This document shows positions 14,982 through 22,840 of a stretch of DNA of 64,000 nucleotides, piece after piece (positions within the stretch are counted from its first letter, which is position 1; each line of letters opens with the position of its first letter). Below the pieces are notes generated by a model. It was not told where the DNA came from. It searched no databases and saw nothing but the letters and a program-made list of their open reading frames with translations. Origin of the DNA: Arenimonas sp. (GTDB taxonomy: Bacteria; Pseudomonadota; Alphaproteobacteria; Rhizobiales; Rhizobiaceae); the NCBI GenBank assembly GCA_019459145.1, contig JAIBEK010000064.1, forward strand, positions 1-64,000. The letters are read 5' to 3'. Made by a program: the position numbers and the translations under genes.

Positions 14982-16574
14982 ATGGCCGCTAAGGCAGAAC
15001 CCAAGGCCCCAACGTTTCCCGCTGCCTCCGTCGGCGAGGAAGCGCTATCGCGTCTCAAGGATGCGCGCGCCCAGAAAAACGAGGCAGAAAAGGATCTGCA
15101 GGAGGCCTATTTCTTCACTCGTCCGCGGCTCTGCTGGGATGTGAAGTCGACGCAGAAAAAGCCGCAGCGCCGCGACGAGGAACGCGAAGATCTCGCAACC
15201 GGGATCGGTTCCGAGGTTTCTGAGGATTTCGCCACGGAAGCCGTTGCCGCGTTCTTCCCCCAGGGCACGGACTGGGTCGAGTCGACGATCGATGAGTCCG
15301 AAGTGGTCGATGTGCCGGCGGAAGAGGTGCAAGACCTCAAGGCCACGGCGATCGAGCGCAACAAGATCATCTTTTCGGCGATCCGGTCCTCGAACTTCGA
15401 ATCCGAGCTCGGCACGTCGCTCGATCCGCACCTCGCCGTCGGCACTGTGGCATGGTGGATCGACAAGCCCTTCAACACGCGGCCGATCAATACGCAGCAT
15501 GTTCCGCCGCGCGAGCTGGAATTCAACGTCGAGGCGGATGGATCGATCGGCGATCGGTTCCGCGTGCGGTGGGTCAAGGGCTCGAAAATGAAATCCGTCC
15601 TGCCGGACGTGACGCTGCCGGAAAAGGTGGCGAAGAAGATCCGCGACGAGAAGAACTGCACGATCGAGGTGGTGTGGTGCTTCTGGCGCGACTGGAGCGA
15701 TCCGGAAAACGACAAATGGACACATGTGCTGGTGGTCGACAAGATCGCCGTGCATGAACAGACGCTTGATGGCGAAGGCTGCCTGCCGCTGGTAATCGCC
15801 AGGATCTCGCCGGATAGCGAATATGCCTGGGGCTTCGGCCCGTCGATCAAGTCGCTGCAGGAATACCGCGTGCTGGACGTGATCACTGCGGCGACGCAGG
15901 ACCGCGTTGACATCGCCGTTTCGCCGCCGATGGGTTATCCCGACGACGGCGTGATGGACTTCGAGGGTGGTATCGAGGGCGGCAAGGCGTACCCCATGCG
16001 GCCGGGCTCCGGCCGGGACATCGTGCCCCTATACTTCGAGGGCAATCCCGATCTCGGCTACTACACGGCGACCGACCTCGAGCGTCGGATTCGCCGCAAG
16101 CATTTCGCCGACTATCCCGAGCAGAAGGGCGACACCCCGCCGACCGCGACGCAGTGGGTCGACGAGATGGTGAAGGCCCAGCGCCGGATCGGCACGCCGG
16201 GCAAGAAGTTCTGGCGCGAGGGGCCCTATGCCATCTATCGCCGCTTCGAATGGCTTCTGGAGAAGGACGGCAAGATCGCCGATATCATGGTCAACGGGCG
16301 CAAGCTCACGCTGGTGCCGAACAATCCGGCGACCCAGGCGGCCGATAACCAGAAGGTTCAGATCGGCATGCAGGTGCTCGGCCTGGCCAAGAGCTATTTC
16401 CCCGAAACGTCGGCCGCCGCGATCGACGAGCGCGCCACGATCGACAACCTGAAACGGCTGACGAAGGACGAAGTCGTCGTTCTTCGCGACGAGGCGCAGA
16501 CGCAGGCCCTGCTTCAAAAAGTCATCGGCATGGCGTCCGAGGCCGGCATTGTCCCAGGAGGGCAGCAGAAATGA
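14982..16574 (+). CDS. Portal protein (T7 gp8-type head-tail connector), 530 aa
   Basis: This matches the podovirus head-tail connector family in length and pattern: an N-terminal helix with RLKDARAQKNEAEKDL, the EDFATEAVAAFFPQGTDWVE region, the stem GFGPSIKSLQEYRVLDVI, and a helical C-terminus. Twelve copies form the channel at the unique vertex, through which TerL packages DNA and to which tail tubular proteins attach. Its end overlaps the next start by 4 bp. Confidence 0.9.
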   Translation: MAAKAEPKAPTFPAASVGEEALSRLKDARAQKNEAEKDLQEAYFFTRPRLCWDVKSTQKKPQRRDEEREDLATGIGSEVSEDFATEAVAAFFPQGTDWVESTIDESEVVDVPAEEVQDLKATAIERNKIIFSAIRSSNFESELGTSLDPHLAVGTVAWWIDKPFNTRPINTQHVPPRELEFNVEADGSIGDRFRVRWVKGSKMKSVLPDVTLPEKVAKKIRDEKNCTIEVVWCFWRDWSDPENDKWTHVLVVDKIAVHEQTLDGEGCLPLVIARISPDSEYAWGFGPSIKSLQEYRVLDVITAATQDRVDIAVSPPMGYPDDGVMDFEGGIEGGKAYPMRPGSGRDIVPLYFEGNPDLGYYTATDLERRIRRKHFADYPEQKGDTPPTATQWVDEMVKAQRRIGTPGKKFWREGPYAIYRRFEWLLEKDGKIADIMVNGRKLTLVPNNPATQAADNQKVQIGMQVLGLAKSYFPETSAAAIDERATIDNLKRLTKDEVVVLRDEAQTQALLQKVIGMASEAGIVPGGQQK

Positions 16575-16867
16575 CCGCGTCCCGCGTCAAGCTCTCTGGC
16601 GAAGACGTGCAGCACTCGATGCGCTGGTTTGCACGCCAGCCCGAGTCCGCTCCGTTCTTTGCCGCCCTTCACGGAATTCTCGCCGAAATCGGCCCCACGG
16701 ACACCTGTGCTTTGCACGCGCACAACGAGCGCCGCAAATTCGCATCCGATCTGATTGCGATGGCAGAGGCGGAAAAACGCGATGGACCCGAAGACGAATT
16801 CGAGCGGCGAAATGGACCGAGAGCAGCACCACGAAAAACGCGACGGCACGGGCCCGCTGGCCGGTAG
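16571..16867 (+). CDS. Unknown small late protein, 98 aa
   Basis: It begins in the portal stop (ATGA) and has a compact helical region (FFAALHGILAEIGPTD) and a basic C-terminus (RKTRRHGPAGR). The last 86 bp overlap the scaffold gene in another frame. One late-motif copy sits inside it (16704-16715). No family recognised. Confidence 0.55.
   Translation: MTASRVKLSGEDVQHSMRWFARQPESAPFFAALHGILAEIGPTDTCALHAHNERRKFASDLIAMAEAEKRDGPEDEFERRNGPRAAPRKTRRHGPAGR
16704..16743 (+). promoter_or_regulatory. Late-motif copy 2 (CCTGTGCTTTGC)
   Basis: CCTGTGCTTTGC at 16704-16715 is followed, after exactly 20 bp, by AAATTCGC at 16736-16743, matching the second block ANNNTCGC. It lies inside the preceding gene, 66 bp before the scaffold start and upstream of the capsid gene. 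Confidence 0.65.
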
Positions 16868-17693
16868 CTACGGCGCGTTTGTGCATGCCTCCCCGGTCGG
16901 CCCCAAGATCACGCTGGCCCCGCCGGATGAAGGCGGTTCCGGTGCCGGCGCAGGTGGTGGTGCAGGTTCGGCAGATGCCGGCGCTGCTGCCGGTGGCGAA
17001 GACACCAACAAGGCCGCCGAAAACGCCGGTTCCGGCGACGGCGGCGACCAGAAGCCGGCCCGCCCGGAGTTCATCCCTGAAAACTGGTGGGACGCCGACA
17101 AGGGCTTCAAGTCCGACGACTTCAACGCCCTCGTGGCGCGCGACGCCGAACGTCAGGCCGCCGCCGCCCAGGTGCCGGAATCCCCCGACAAGTACGAGGC
17201 CAAGCTGCCTCAGGATTTCAAGCTGCCGGACGGCATCGAGCTTGCCGAGGGTGAAGCAGCCCTCAACCCCGATGATCCGCGCGTCGTTGCCGCCCGCGAG
17301 TTCGCTCACACCAAGGGCATGAACCAGGCCGATTTCGAGCAGCTTCTCGCCTTCGGCGTCAACATGGACCTTTCCGAGCAGACGCGTCTCAAGGACGCAG
17401 TTTTCGCGGAAAAGGAAAAGCTTGGTCCGAAGGGCGCCGACCGTATCGGCGCGGTGAAGACCTGGGTCGCTGCCAAGCTCGGTGGCGAGCTGGCCGAACC
17501 GCTGTTGGCGATGATGTACACCGCCAAGCAGATCGAAGCTTTCGAGGCGCTGATGCGCCTGAACCGAGGTGCTGTGCCGGGCAATCCCGGCGCGGGTCGC
17601 GATGCTGGCCGAACCGAACTGTCCGATGAGGAGTGGAGCAAGATGTCTCCCACCGCTCGGATCAACTATGCGCGCGAAAACTCGAAGAAGTGA
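16782..17693 (+). CDS. Capsid scaffolding protein, 303 aa
   Basis: An acidic, Gly/Ala-rich N-terminal part (about 45-90) is followed by FIPENWWDADKGFKSDDFNA and a long helical charged C-terminal half, the usual layout of podovirus scaffolds. It sits between portal and major capsid genes. Starts at 16782 or 16812 are both usable. It directs prohead assembly and is expected to leave or be degraded before packaging. Confidence 0.8.
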   Translation: MDPKTNSSGEMDREQHHEKRDGTGPLAGSYGAFVHASPVGPKITLAPPDEGGSGAGAGGGAGSADAGAAAGGEDTNKAAENAGSGDGGDQKPARPEFIPENWWDADKGFKSDDFNALVARDAERQAAAAQVPESPDKYEAKLPQDFKLPDGIELAEGEAALNPDDPRVVAAREFAHTKGMNQADFEQLLAFGVNMDLSEQTRLKDAVFAEKEKLGPKGADRIGAVKTWVAAKLGGELAEPLLAMMYTAKQIEAFEALMRLNRGAVPGNPGAGRDAGRTELSDEEWSKMSPTARINYARENSKK

Positions 17694-17713
17694 TCGCCTG
17701 AAGGAGCCCTGAA

Positions 17714-18658
17714 ATGCCCGAAATGATGACGCTTCCCGAATACGCCAAGGGCCTCGAAAAGACTTCGATCGAGCGCCCCCTGATCGAAACCTTCGCTGCG
17801 GAATCCGATATTTTGCAGATGCTGCCGTTCAGCGGCTTCTCCGGCGCCGCCTATGAAGGCTATCGCGAAACCGATATCGGCTCGGCCGCGTTCCGCGCGA
17901 TCAACGAAGCCGGCACGGACTCCAAGGGCAAGATCGCCCCGTTCCAGGAAACCAGCTTCCCGATCGACGTGAAGCTGTCCGTCGACAAGGCAATTATCCT
18001 GCGCCACGGTATGGAGCGCCGCGCCCGCGAAGAGTCGATGCAGATGAAGCGTCAGGCCAAGCTCTTCACCGACACCTTCATCTCCGGCGACAACGTTTCG
18101 AACGCCAAGGAATTCAACGGCCTCAAGGCCCGTTGCACCGCCGCGAACGGTCGCCTGCTGCACAACTCTGTCGCCTCCGGCGGCGCTGCTCTGTCGCTCT
18201 ACAATCTCGACAAGGCGATCCAGAACACCCGCAATGCGAACGTGATCATCGCCTCGCTCGACCTTCTGCCCCGCTTCCTCCAGGCCGCTCGCGACACCAG
18301 CATTTCCGGTTTCGTGATTCAGTCCTGGGACGAGGTCGGCACGCCGAAGATGAGCTATGGCGGCAAGCGCATCCTGTTCGGCTACCAGAAGGACCGGCAC
18401 GGCCTCATCCTGCCGTTCACGGAAGTGGCAACCGGCGGCGGCTCGGCCGTAACCACCTCGCTCTTCGTCGCGAACTTCGCGGAAGACGGCCTGCACGGCA
18501 TCCAGTTGAAGAACATGGAAGCCACCGACATGGGCCTCTCGAAGGAAGACGGCATCTTCTACAATACGAACGTCTCCTGGGACGTTGGTCTTGTCGACGA
18601 GACCGACTACTGCGTCACCCGCCTTACGTCGATCACCGACGCCGCGTTCGTCAAGTAA
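17714..18658 (+). CDS. Major capsid protein (HK97-fold), 314 aa
   Basis: Position after the scaffold, length, and composition fit a podovirus major capsid protein. Visible features are LPEYAKGLEKTSIERPLIE, the E-loop-like stretch around 65-95, the helix spanning YNLDKAIQNTRNANVIIAS and the SWDEVGTPKMSYGGKRILF region. No protease gene is present, consistent with scaffold-dependent assembly without proteolysis. A good AAGGAG site precedes the ATG. A terminator hairpin follows the stop. Confidence 0.88.
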   Translation: MPEMMTLPEYAKGLEKTSIERPLIETFAAESDILQMLPFSGFSGAAYEGYRETDIGSAAFRAINEAGTDSKGKIAPFQETSFPIDVKLSVDKAIILRHGMERRAREESMQMKRQAKLFTDTFISGDNVSNAKEFNGLKARCTAANGRLLHNSVASGGAALSLYNLDKAIQNTRNANVIIASLDLLPRFLQAARDTSISGFVIQSWDEVGTPKMSYGGKRILFGYQKDRHGLILPFTEVATGGGSAVTTSLFVANFAEDGLHGIQLKNMEATDMGLSKEDGIFYNTNVSWDVGLVDETDYCVTRLTSITDAAFVK

Positions 18659-18664
18659 GCGATC

Positions 18665-18690
18665 GGCCCCCTCTGGGGGGCCTTTCGTCA
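18665..18690 (+). terminator. Hairpin after the capsid gene
   Basis: GGCCCCC / GGGGGGCC (18665-18671, 18675-18682) with a 3-nt loop, followed by TTTCGTC. The stem is strong and the U-tract weak, so it is probably a partial terminator or a 3'-end stabiliser for the abundant capsid mRNA. Confidence 0.65.
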
Positions 18691-18718
18691 TGCCAAAGTT
18701 CAACAGGAGATCGGACCA

Positions 18719-19150
18719 ATGGGTCAGAGGGTTTATAATCAGGACAAGGAGCTGATCCTTGCCGATGGCGCTGCGGCACAGACCGCAGACGGTGTTTCGC
18801 AGGTTTCCGCAGCCGCTGCGTCGAAGCAGCTCGGCCCAGGCCGTTTCGAGGGTGTGCTGATCATCGATGTTTCGGCGATCGACATCGTCGGAAATGATGA
18901 GCTCTACCATATCTGCCTGCAGGGGGCGTCGACGAGCGCATTCTCCGCGGTCGAGATCCTGGCAGAACTCAGCCTTGGTGCAACCGAAACGCGGCCCGGC
19001 GGCGCTATTGATTCCGTCATCGGTCGCTATGAAGTTCCGTTCACCACGGAACAGCACGATACGGTCTATGACTGGGTTCGGCTGCACATCGATGTTGCCG
19101 GCGCCACCGCGTCAATCACTTACAAGGCCTGGATCGCCGAGCGCTACTAA
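18719..19150 (+). CDS. Bbp16-like capsid cement protein, 143 aa
   Basis: The protein begins with VYNQDKELILADGAAAQTA and has an all-beta look (GRFEGVLIIDVSAIDIVGND, TVYDWVRLHIDVAGATAS), as in the Bordetella phage BPP-1 cement protein Bbp16. Such proteins sit on the outer capsid surface and stabilise it. The AGGAGATCG sequence upstream provides the ribosome site. Placement just after the capsid gene agrees. Confidence 0.78.
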   Translation: MGQRVYNQDKELILADGAAAQTADGVSQVSAAAASKQLGPGRFEGVLIIDVSAIDIVGNDELYHICLQGASTSAFSAVEILAELSLGATETRPGGAIDSVIGRYEVPFTTEQHDTVYDWVRLHIDVAGATASITYKAWIAERY

Positions 19151-19181
19151 GCGCCCGGCCATCCGCGATGGAGAAAATGAC

Positions 19182-19547
19182 ATGCCCAACAAGATGACGA
19201 TCTACCGCATCGGCGGCGAGTCCGCCGAAATGGATGCCATCGACGCCCGCCGCACGCTGCAGAGCCATGCGAACGAGTGGTTCTCGACGGCGGCAGATGC
19301 CAAGGCCGCTAAGCCGAAGCCCGCCCCGACACCGGCTCAGGCCGCCGTGCCTGAAGTTGCACCCTCTCTGGCACCGGCGGAAAAGCCGGCGCTTGAGGCG
19401 AAGCACCGCGGCAAGGGTTCCTATTCCGTCCTCGACGCTTCCGGCGCCGAAGTGATGGAAGGCCTTTCGAAGGAAGACGCAGAAGCTTTCAACGCCATGA
19501 CGGCGGACGAAAAGGCCGAATACGTCAAGACCGAAAACAAGAGCTGA
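19182..19547 (+). CDS. Unknown late protein with Ala/Pro-rich linker, 121 aa
   Basis: Start ATG 19182 follows GGAGAAAATGAC. An N-terminal domain (MTIYRIGGESAEMDAIDARR) is joined by an Ala/Pro/Lys linker (about 45-75) to a small C-terminal domain (GKGSYSVLDASGAEVMEGLS). Similar small two-part proteins follow capsid genes in podophages, as minor head proteins. The role is unknown. Confidence 0.6.
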   Translation: MPNKMTIYRIGGESAEMDAIDARRTLQSHANEWFSTAADAKAAKPKPAPTPAQAAVPEVAPSLAPAEKPALEAKHRGKGSYSVLDASGAEVMEGLSKEDAEAFNAMTADEKAEYVKTENKS

Positions 19548-19585
19548 GGCCAGTCGCTCACCATCGCGACCGGCTGGCTGACGGA

Positions 19586-19620
19586 AACCCCGAGGTGTCG
19601 TTAACCTCGGGGTTTTTCTT
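19586..19620 (+). terminator. Strong intrinsic terminator between head and tail modules
   Basis: AACCCCGAGGT / ACCTCGGGGTT (19586-19596, 19604-19614) with a 7-nt loop, continued by TTTTCTTT. This is a textbook Rho-independent terminator. It is followed within 10 bp by a late-motif copy, so the tail genes need their own promoter or antitermination. Confidence 0.9.
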
Positions 19621-19628
19621 TGCCCGGT

Positions 19629-19668
19629 CCTGTGCTTTGCCGGTCCTGTCCGATCGCTCCATTCTCGC
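19629..19668 (+). promoter_or_regulatory. Late-motif copy 3 (CCTGTGCTTTGC), candidate promoter of the tail module
   Basis: CCTGTGCTTTGC at 19629-19640, then after 20 bp ATTCTCGC at 19661-19668, and ATG at 19672, 31 bp after the first block. It sits between a strong terminator and the tail tubular A gene, exactly where a promoter is needed. The same spacing recurs at 30817-30856. Confidence 0.75.
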
Positions 19669-19671
19669 GCC

Positions 19672-20256
19672 ATGGACAAGCTGACCATTCTCAACAATGC
19701 GCTTCGCGCCACCGGCAACAACGCGGTCAACGTGATCAACGATCCGTCCGACGAATACCTTGTTGCGAACCCCTCTTTCGAGCGCGCCCTGCGCTTCCTG
19801 ACCGCGCGCCACTCCTGGCCTTTCGCCTCGACGATCGATCTGCTCGTCCGCGTGGCCGACGTGGACAACAAGTCGCGCCGGTTTTCCGAACATGGTTTCC
19901 GGCTGCCGGTGAACACGCTGCACGTCAAGGAAGTGTTCTGGGACACCGTTCCGCTGACCGATTACGAGATCATTGGCGACGTTCTTTCCTGCCGCCTGCC
20001 TGACAGCGTCTATGCCAACGTGGTGAAGCTCGCCGATGCGGAAAAGCTGCACCCGATGGCCGAGGAGATCCTGACGCTCTACGTCGAGGCCGGCTGCTTG
20101 CGCGGGCTGAACGAGGACTTTTCCGAGGCGACCAGGCGCGAACAGAAAGCCGAGGCTCTGCTCGAAGAAGCTAGGCCGCACGTCGATCAGCAGAACCCAG
20201 CGCGCAACATGTACAAGTCGCGCATTCGTCATGCCCGGAGGAGCCGCCGGGTATGA
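19672..20256 (+). CDS. Tail tubular protein A (T7 gp11-type adaptor)
   Basis: The N-terminus LTILNNALRATGNNAVN and FERALRFLTARHSWPFAS are typical of podovirus tail tubular protein A, which docks as a ring beneath the portal. At 194 aa the length matches T7 gp11 (196). The C-terminus is very basic (SRIRHARRSRR). It overlaps the next gene by 4 bp. Confidence 0.88.
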   Translation: MDKLTILNNALRATGNNAVNVINDPSDEYLVANPSFERALRFLTARHSWPFASTIDLLVRVADVDNKSRRFSEHGFRLPVNTLHVKEVFWDTVPLTDYEIIGDVLSCRLPDSVYANVVKLADAEKLHPMAEEILTLYVEAGCLRGLNEDFSEATRREQKAEALLEEARPHVDQQNPARNMYKSRIRHARRSRRV

Positions 20257-22433
20257 GCCTCAATGACCAGATCATTCGCCAGCGCGATTTCTCCGGCGGG
20301 GAAGCCGACCCCGACGCGCTTCGCCGTGACGACATGGATCTGCTCAAGTTCTGCGTCCGCCGGGCGCGCAACATGGTCAGCACCCATACCGGCGCCCTGA
20401 CGCATCGGCCTGGCCGGCGAATGCTGTTCGAGGACGATGGCGTGATTGCTGAGTTCAAGCCGTTTGACGATGTCACCTATCGCGTCATCTTCTCAGCCGG
20501 GCGCGTGCGTATTCGTAGCGAGGCCGGCGCGCTGGTGGCTGACCTTGTCGCGCCCTGGGGGGCTGCCGACGTTGATAGCATCGTCTTCGAGAACATGGAC
20601 AACGAAATCTTCGTGACCTGGGCCGGGCCGGTGCAGGTGATCACCGTAACCGAAGGGACACTAGTTTGGAGCATCGCCGCATTCTCGTTCGACACCGGGA
20701 TCGACAACACGCGAGCGGCGCCGTTCTATCGGTTTTCGAGCACGTCCGACATTACCATGACCGTCTCTGGCTATACCGGGTCGGTGACGGTGACGTTCTC
20801 TGCGCCGATTCTGACGCCAAACCATTTAGGCTCGGCTTTCCGGTATGCCGGCCGGCAGTTCAACATCACGGCTGTGTCCTCGCCGACGGTCGGGACCGCG
20901 ACGGTTCTGGAGGAGCTGCCACCGACATATTCGCTCGATGTGGACAGCGCGACCGGCTTTTCCGTTGGGCAGATCGTCGAATGCGACACCACCAACGTGA
21001 AGGGCGAGATTATCAGCATTGTGGGCGACGTGATCAAGATCGTCGCGTTCAACACCCTGACCAAGCCGCTGAGCACGGAAAAGCTGGTTGGGCCGAACGC
21101 CTCGAGCGAAATAGACATCGTTACGGTGGAGACGACACCGTCACCGACAATCCAATGGGACGAGCAGTTTTTCGGCCAGCACCGCGGTTATCCGCGCTCG
21201 GTATCGAAGGATCGTCAGCGGCTGATTTTCAGCAACTTCCCCCAGTTCAAGAGCGCGATCCTATGGTCGGCGACTGGTAGCAACCGGGATTTCCTGATCG
21301 GCACCGACGCAGACGATGCGATCTTCGAATACATCAGCGCGGAATGTCAGGTGTTCCATGTGGTCGGGGGCTATGACGAATTCGTCATCACCGACAAGGG
21401 GATCTTCTACGTTCCGATTTCCGTTGGGACTCCGCTGCAGCCTGGCAGTGTCGAATTCCGGCCGATCTTCAGCCAAGAGCTTGCGAACATCCGCCCGATC
21501 GAAGTCACGGAGGGATTGATATTTGTCGACAAGGCACGGAACGGCGTCTATGCGATTACCGCCACAGGGCAGACGGCGAGGCCCTATGTGGCGAGCGAGA
21601 TCAACCGCTATCATCGCCACCTGTTCGAGGATGTCGTTTCGATCGCGGTCACGTCGGGAACGAAGAATTTCCCAACCCGCCAGATTTATGCGGTCAACGA
21701 TGACGGGACGGTCGTCGTGGGGCAGTTCAACCCGGATCGCGACACGATCGGCTGGCTGAAATGGGATGGCGGCGGCTCGGTCAAGAGCGCGTCCGGCAGT
21801 TATGGCAACATGCTGTTCGTCACCTCCTACACGTTCGGCGCGTCCGTAGTTACGGTGGCAGAGCAATTGGATTACGACTTGTTTTTCGACTGCGCGATGA
21901 CGCTTGGGACGGCCGATCAGATCGACTTCCTGGCGCTTGCGGACGGTTCTCCATTGAAGCTCGGAAGCGGCGAGAACCTGTCCCTGTCGAACTTCGTCGC
22001 CTCGTTCTATGCCGACAAGCTGGTGCACGTCTATGGCGATGGCTTTTACCTCGGCACGACGACGGCGGACGAGGATGGGATCGTTTCGGGGTTCAGCGCC
22101 TATTCCGAGATCATGATCGGCGTCAAGTTTGACTGGCTGTTTCAGCCGCTCTTCACCCGCGTCGAGGATGGCAATCCCGTCGGGCAGGGTGAGAAGCGCC
22201 GCAAGATCGAAAACATGACGATCACGGTTCGCGGAACGCAGGAATTCCAGTGCGGCAATCGGATCTTCGGCAGCTATCGCGGCGGCGAGGATATGAGCCT
22301 GCCAGTGCCGGCGCGCGATGACACTTATCGCTATCGCGAGGCGGGCCGCAGTTGGGACCCGGTCGTCGAATTCAAGAGCACGTTTCCGAGTTCGTTCAAG
22401 CTGATCGAACTCGCAACAAGGATCACGGTCTAA
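20253..22433 (+). CDS. Tail tubular protein B (T7 gp12-type nozzle), 726 aa
   Basis: IIRQRDFSGGEADPDALRRD and RRARNMVSTHTGALTHRPGR are the N-terminal signature of tail nozzle proteins; the rest is beta-rich. The length is close to T7 gp12 (794). Six copies form the nozzle through which DNA and internal proteins leave. The stop overlaps the next ATG by one base. Confidence 0.88.
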   Translation: MSLNDQIIRQRDFSGGEADPDALRRDDMDLLKFCVRRARNMVSTHTGALTHRPGRRMLFEDDGVIAEFKPFDDVTYRVIFSAGRVRIRSEAGALVADLVAPWGAADVDSIVFENMDNEIFVTWAGPVQVITVTEGTLVWSIAAFSFDTGIDNTRAAPFYRFSSTSDITMTVSGYTGSVTVTFSAPILTPNHLGSAFRYAGRQFNITAVSSPTVGTATVLEELPPTYSLDVDSATGFSVGQIVECDTTNVKGEIISIVGDVIKIVAFNTLTKPLSTEKLVGPNASSEIDIVTVETTPSPTIQWDEQFFGQHRGYPRSVSKDRQRLIFSNFPQFKSAILWSATGSNRDFLIGTDADDAIFEYISAECQVFHVVGGYDEFVITDKGIFYVPISVGTPLQPGSVEFRPIFSQELANIRPIEVTEGLIFVDKARNGVYAITATGQTARPYVASEINRYHRHLFEDVVSIAVTSGTKNFPTRQIYAVNDDGTVVVGQFNPDRDTIGWLKWDGGGSVKSASGSYGNMLFVTSYTFGASVVTVAEQLDYDLFFDCAMTLGTADQIDFLALADGSPLKLGSGENLSLSNFVASFYADKLVHVYGDGFYLGTTTADEDGIVSGFSAYSEIMIGVKFDWLFQPLFTRVEDGNPVGQGEKRRKIENMTITVRGTQEFQCGNRIFGSYRGGEDMSLPVPARDDTYRYREAGRSWDPVVEFKSTFPSSFKLIELATRITV

Positions 22434-22837
22434 TGGCACAGGCAGCGGGAATTCTGACGGGGATCAGCGGCATCGTCGGCGCGGTGGGCCAATACCAGGC
22501 CGGGCAGTACGCGGCGGCCCAGTCGAAGCAGGCGGCCAAGGTCGGGCGCGTGCAGGCCGACCAGATCGATGCGTCCTATCGCGACGAGCTGAATTCGACG
22601 ATTTCGAACATTCGCGCGATCCGGGCTTCGTCAGGCGTCGGGGCGAATTCGCCGACCGGGATGGCGATCGAGGCCGGGCAGCAGAAGATCAGCGACCGGG
22701 ATCGAAAGATCGAGGTCGGCAGCAAGCGCATGCAGGCAGCGCAGGATGACAACGATGCGAGGTTCCGCAAATCGGCGGCGACCGTTTCCCTGATCGGCGG
22801 CGTCGCGAAGTCCCTGCCCTCATTCTTCGGAGCGTGA
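22433..22837 (+). CDS. Small internal virion protein (gp14-like), 134 aa
   Basis: A Gly/Ala-rich hydrophobic N-terminus (GILTGISGIVGAVGQYQAGQ) is followed by a long Ala/Gln-rich helical region (YAAAQSKQAAKVGRVQADQI) and a hydrophobic end (VSLIGGVAKSLPSFFGA). Size, composition and place between the nozzle and the transglycosylase gene match T7 gp14, which inserts in the outer membrane during ejection. Confidence 0.7.
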   Translation: MAQAAGILTGISGIVGAVGQYQAGQYAAAQSKQAAKVGRVQADQIDASYRDELNSTISNIRAIRASSGVGANSPTGMAIEAGQQKISDRDRKIEVGSKRMQAAQDDNDARFRKSAATVSLIGGVAKSLPSFFGA

Positions 22838-22840
22838 TCG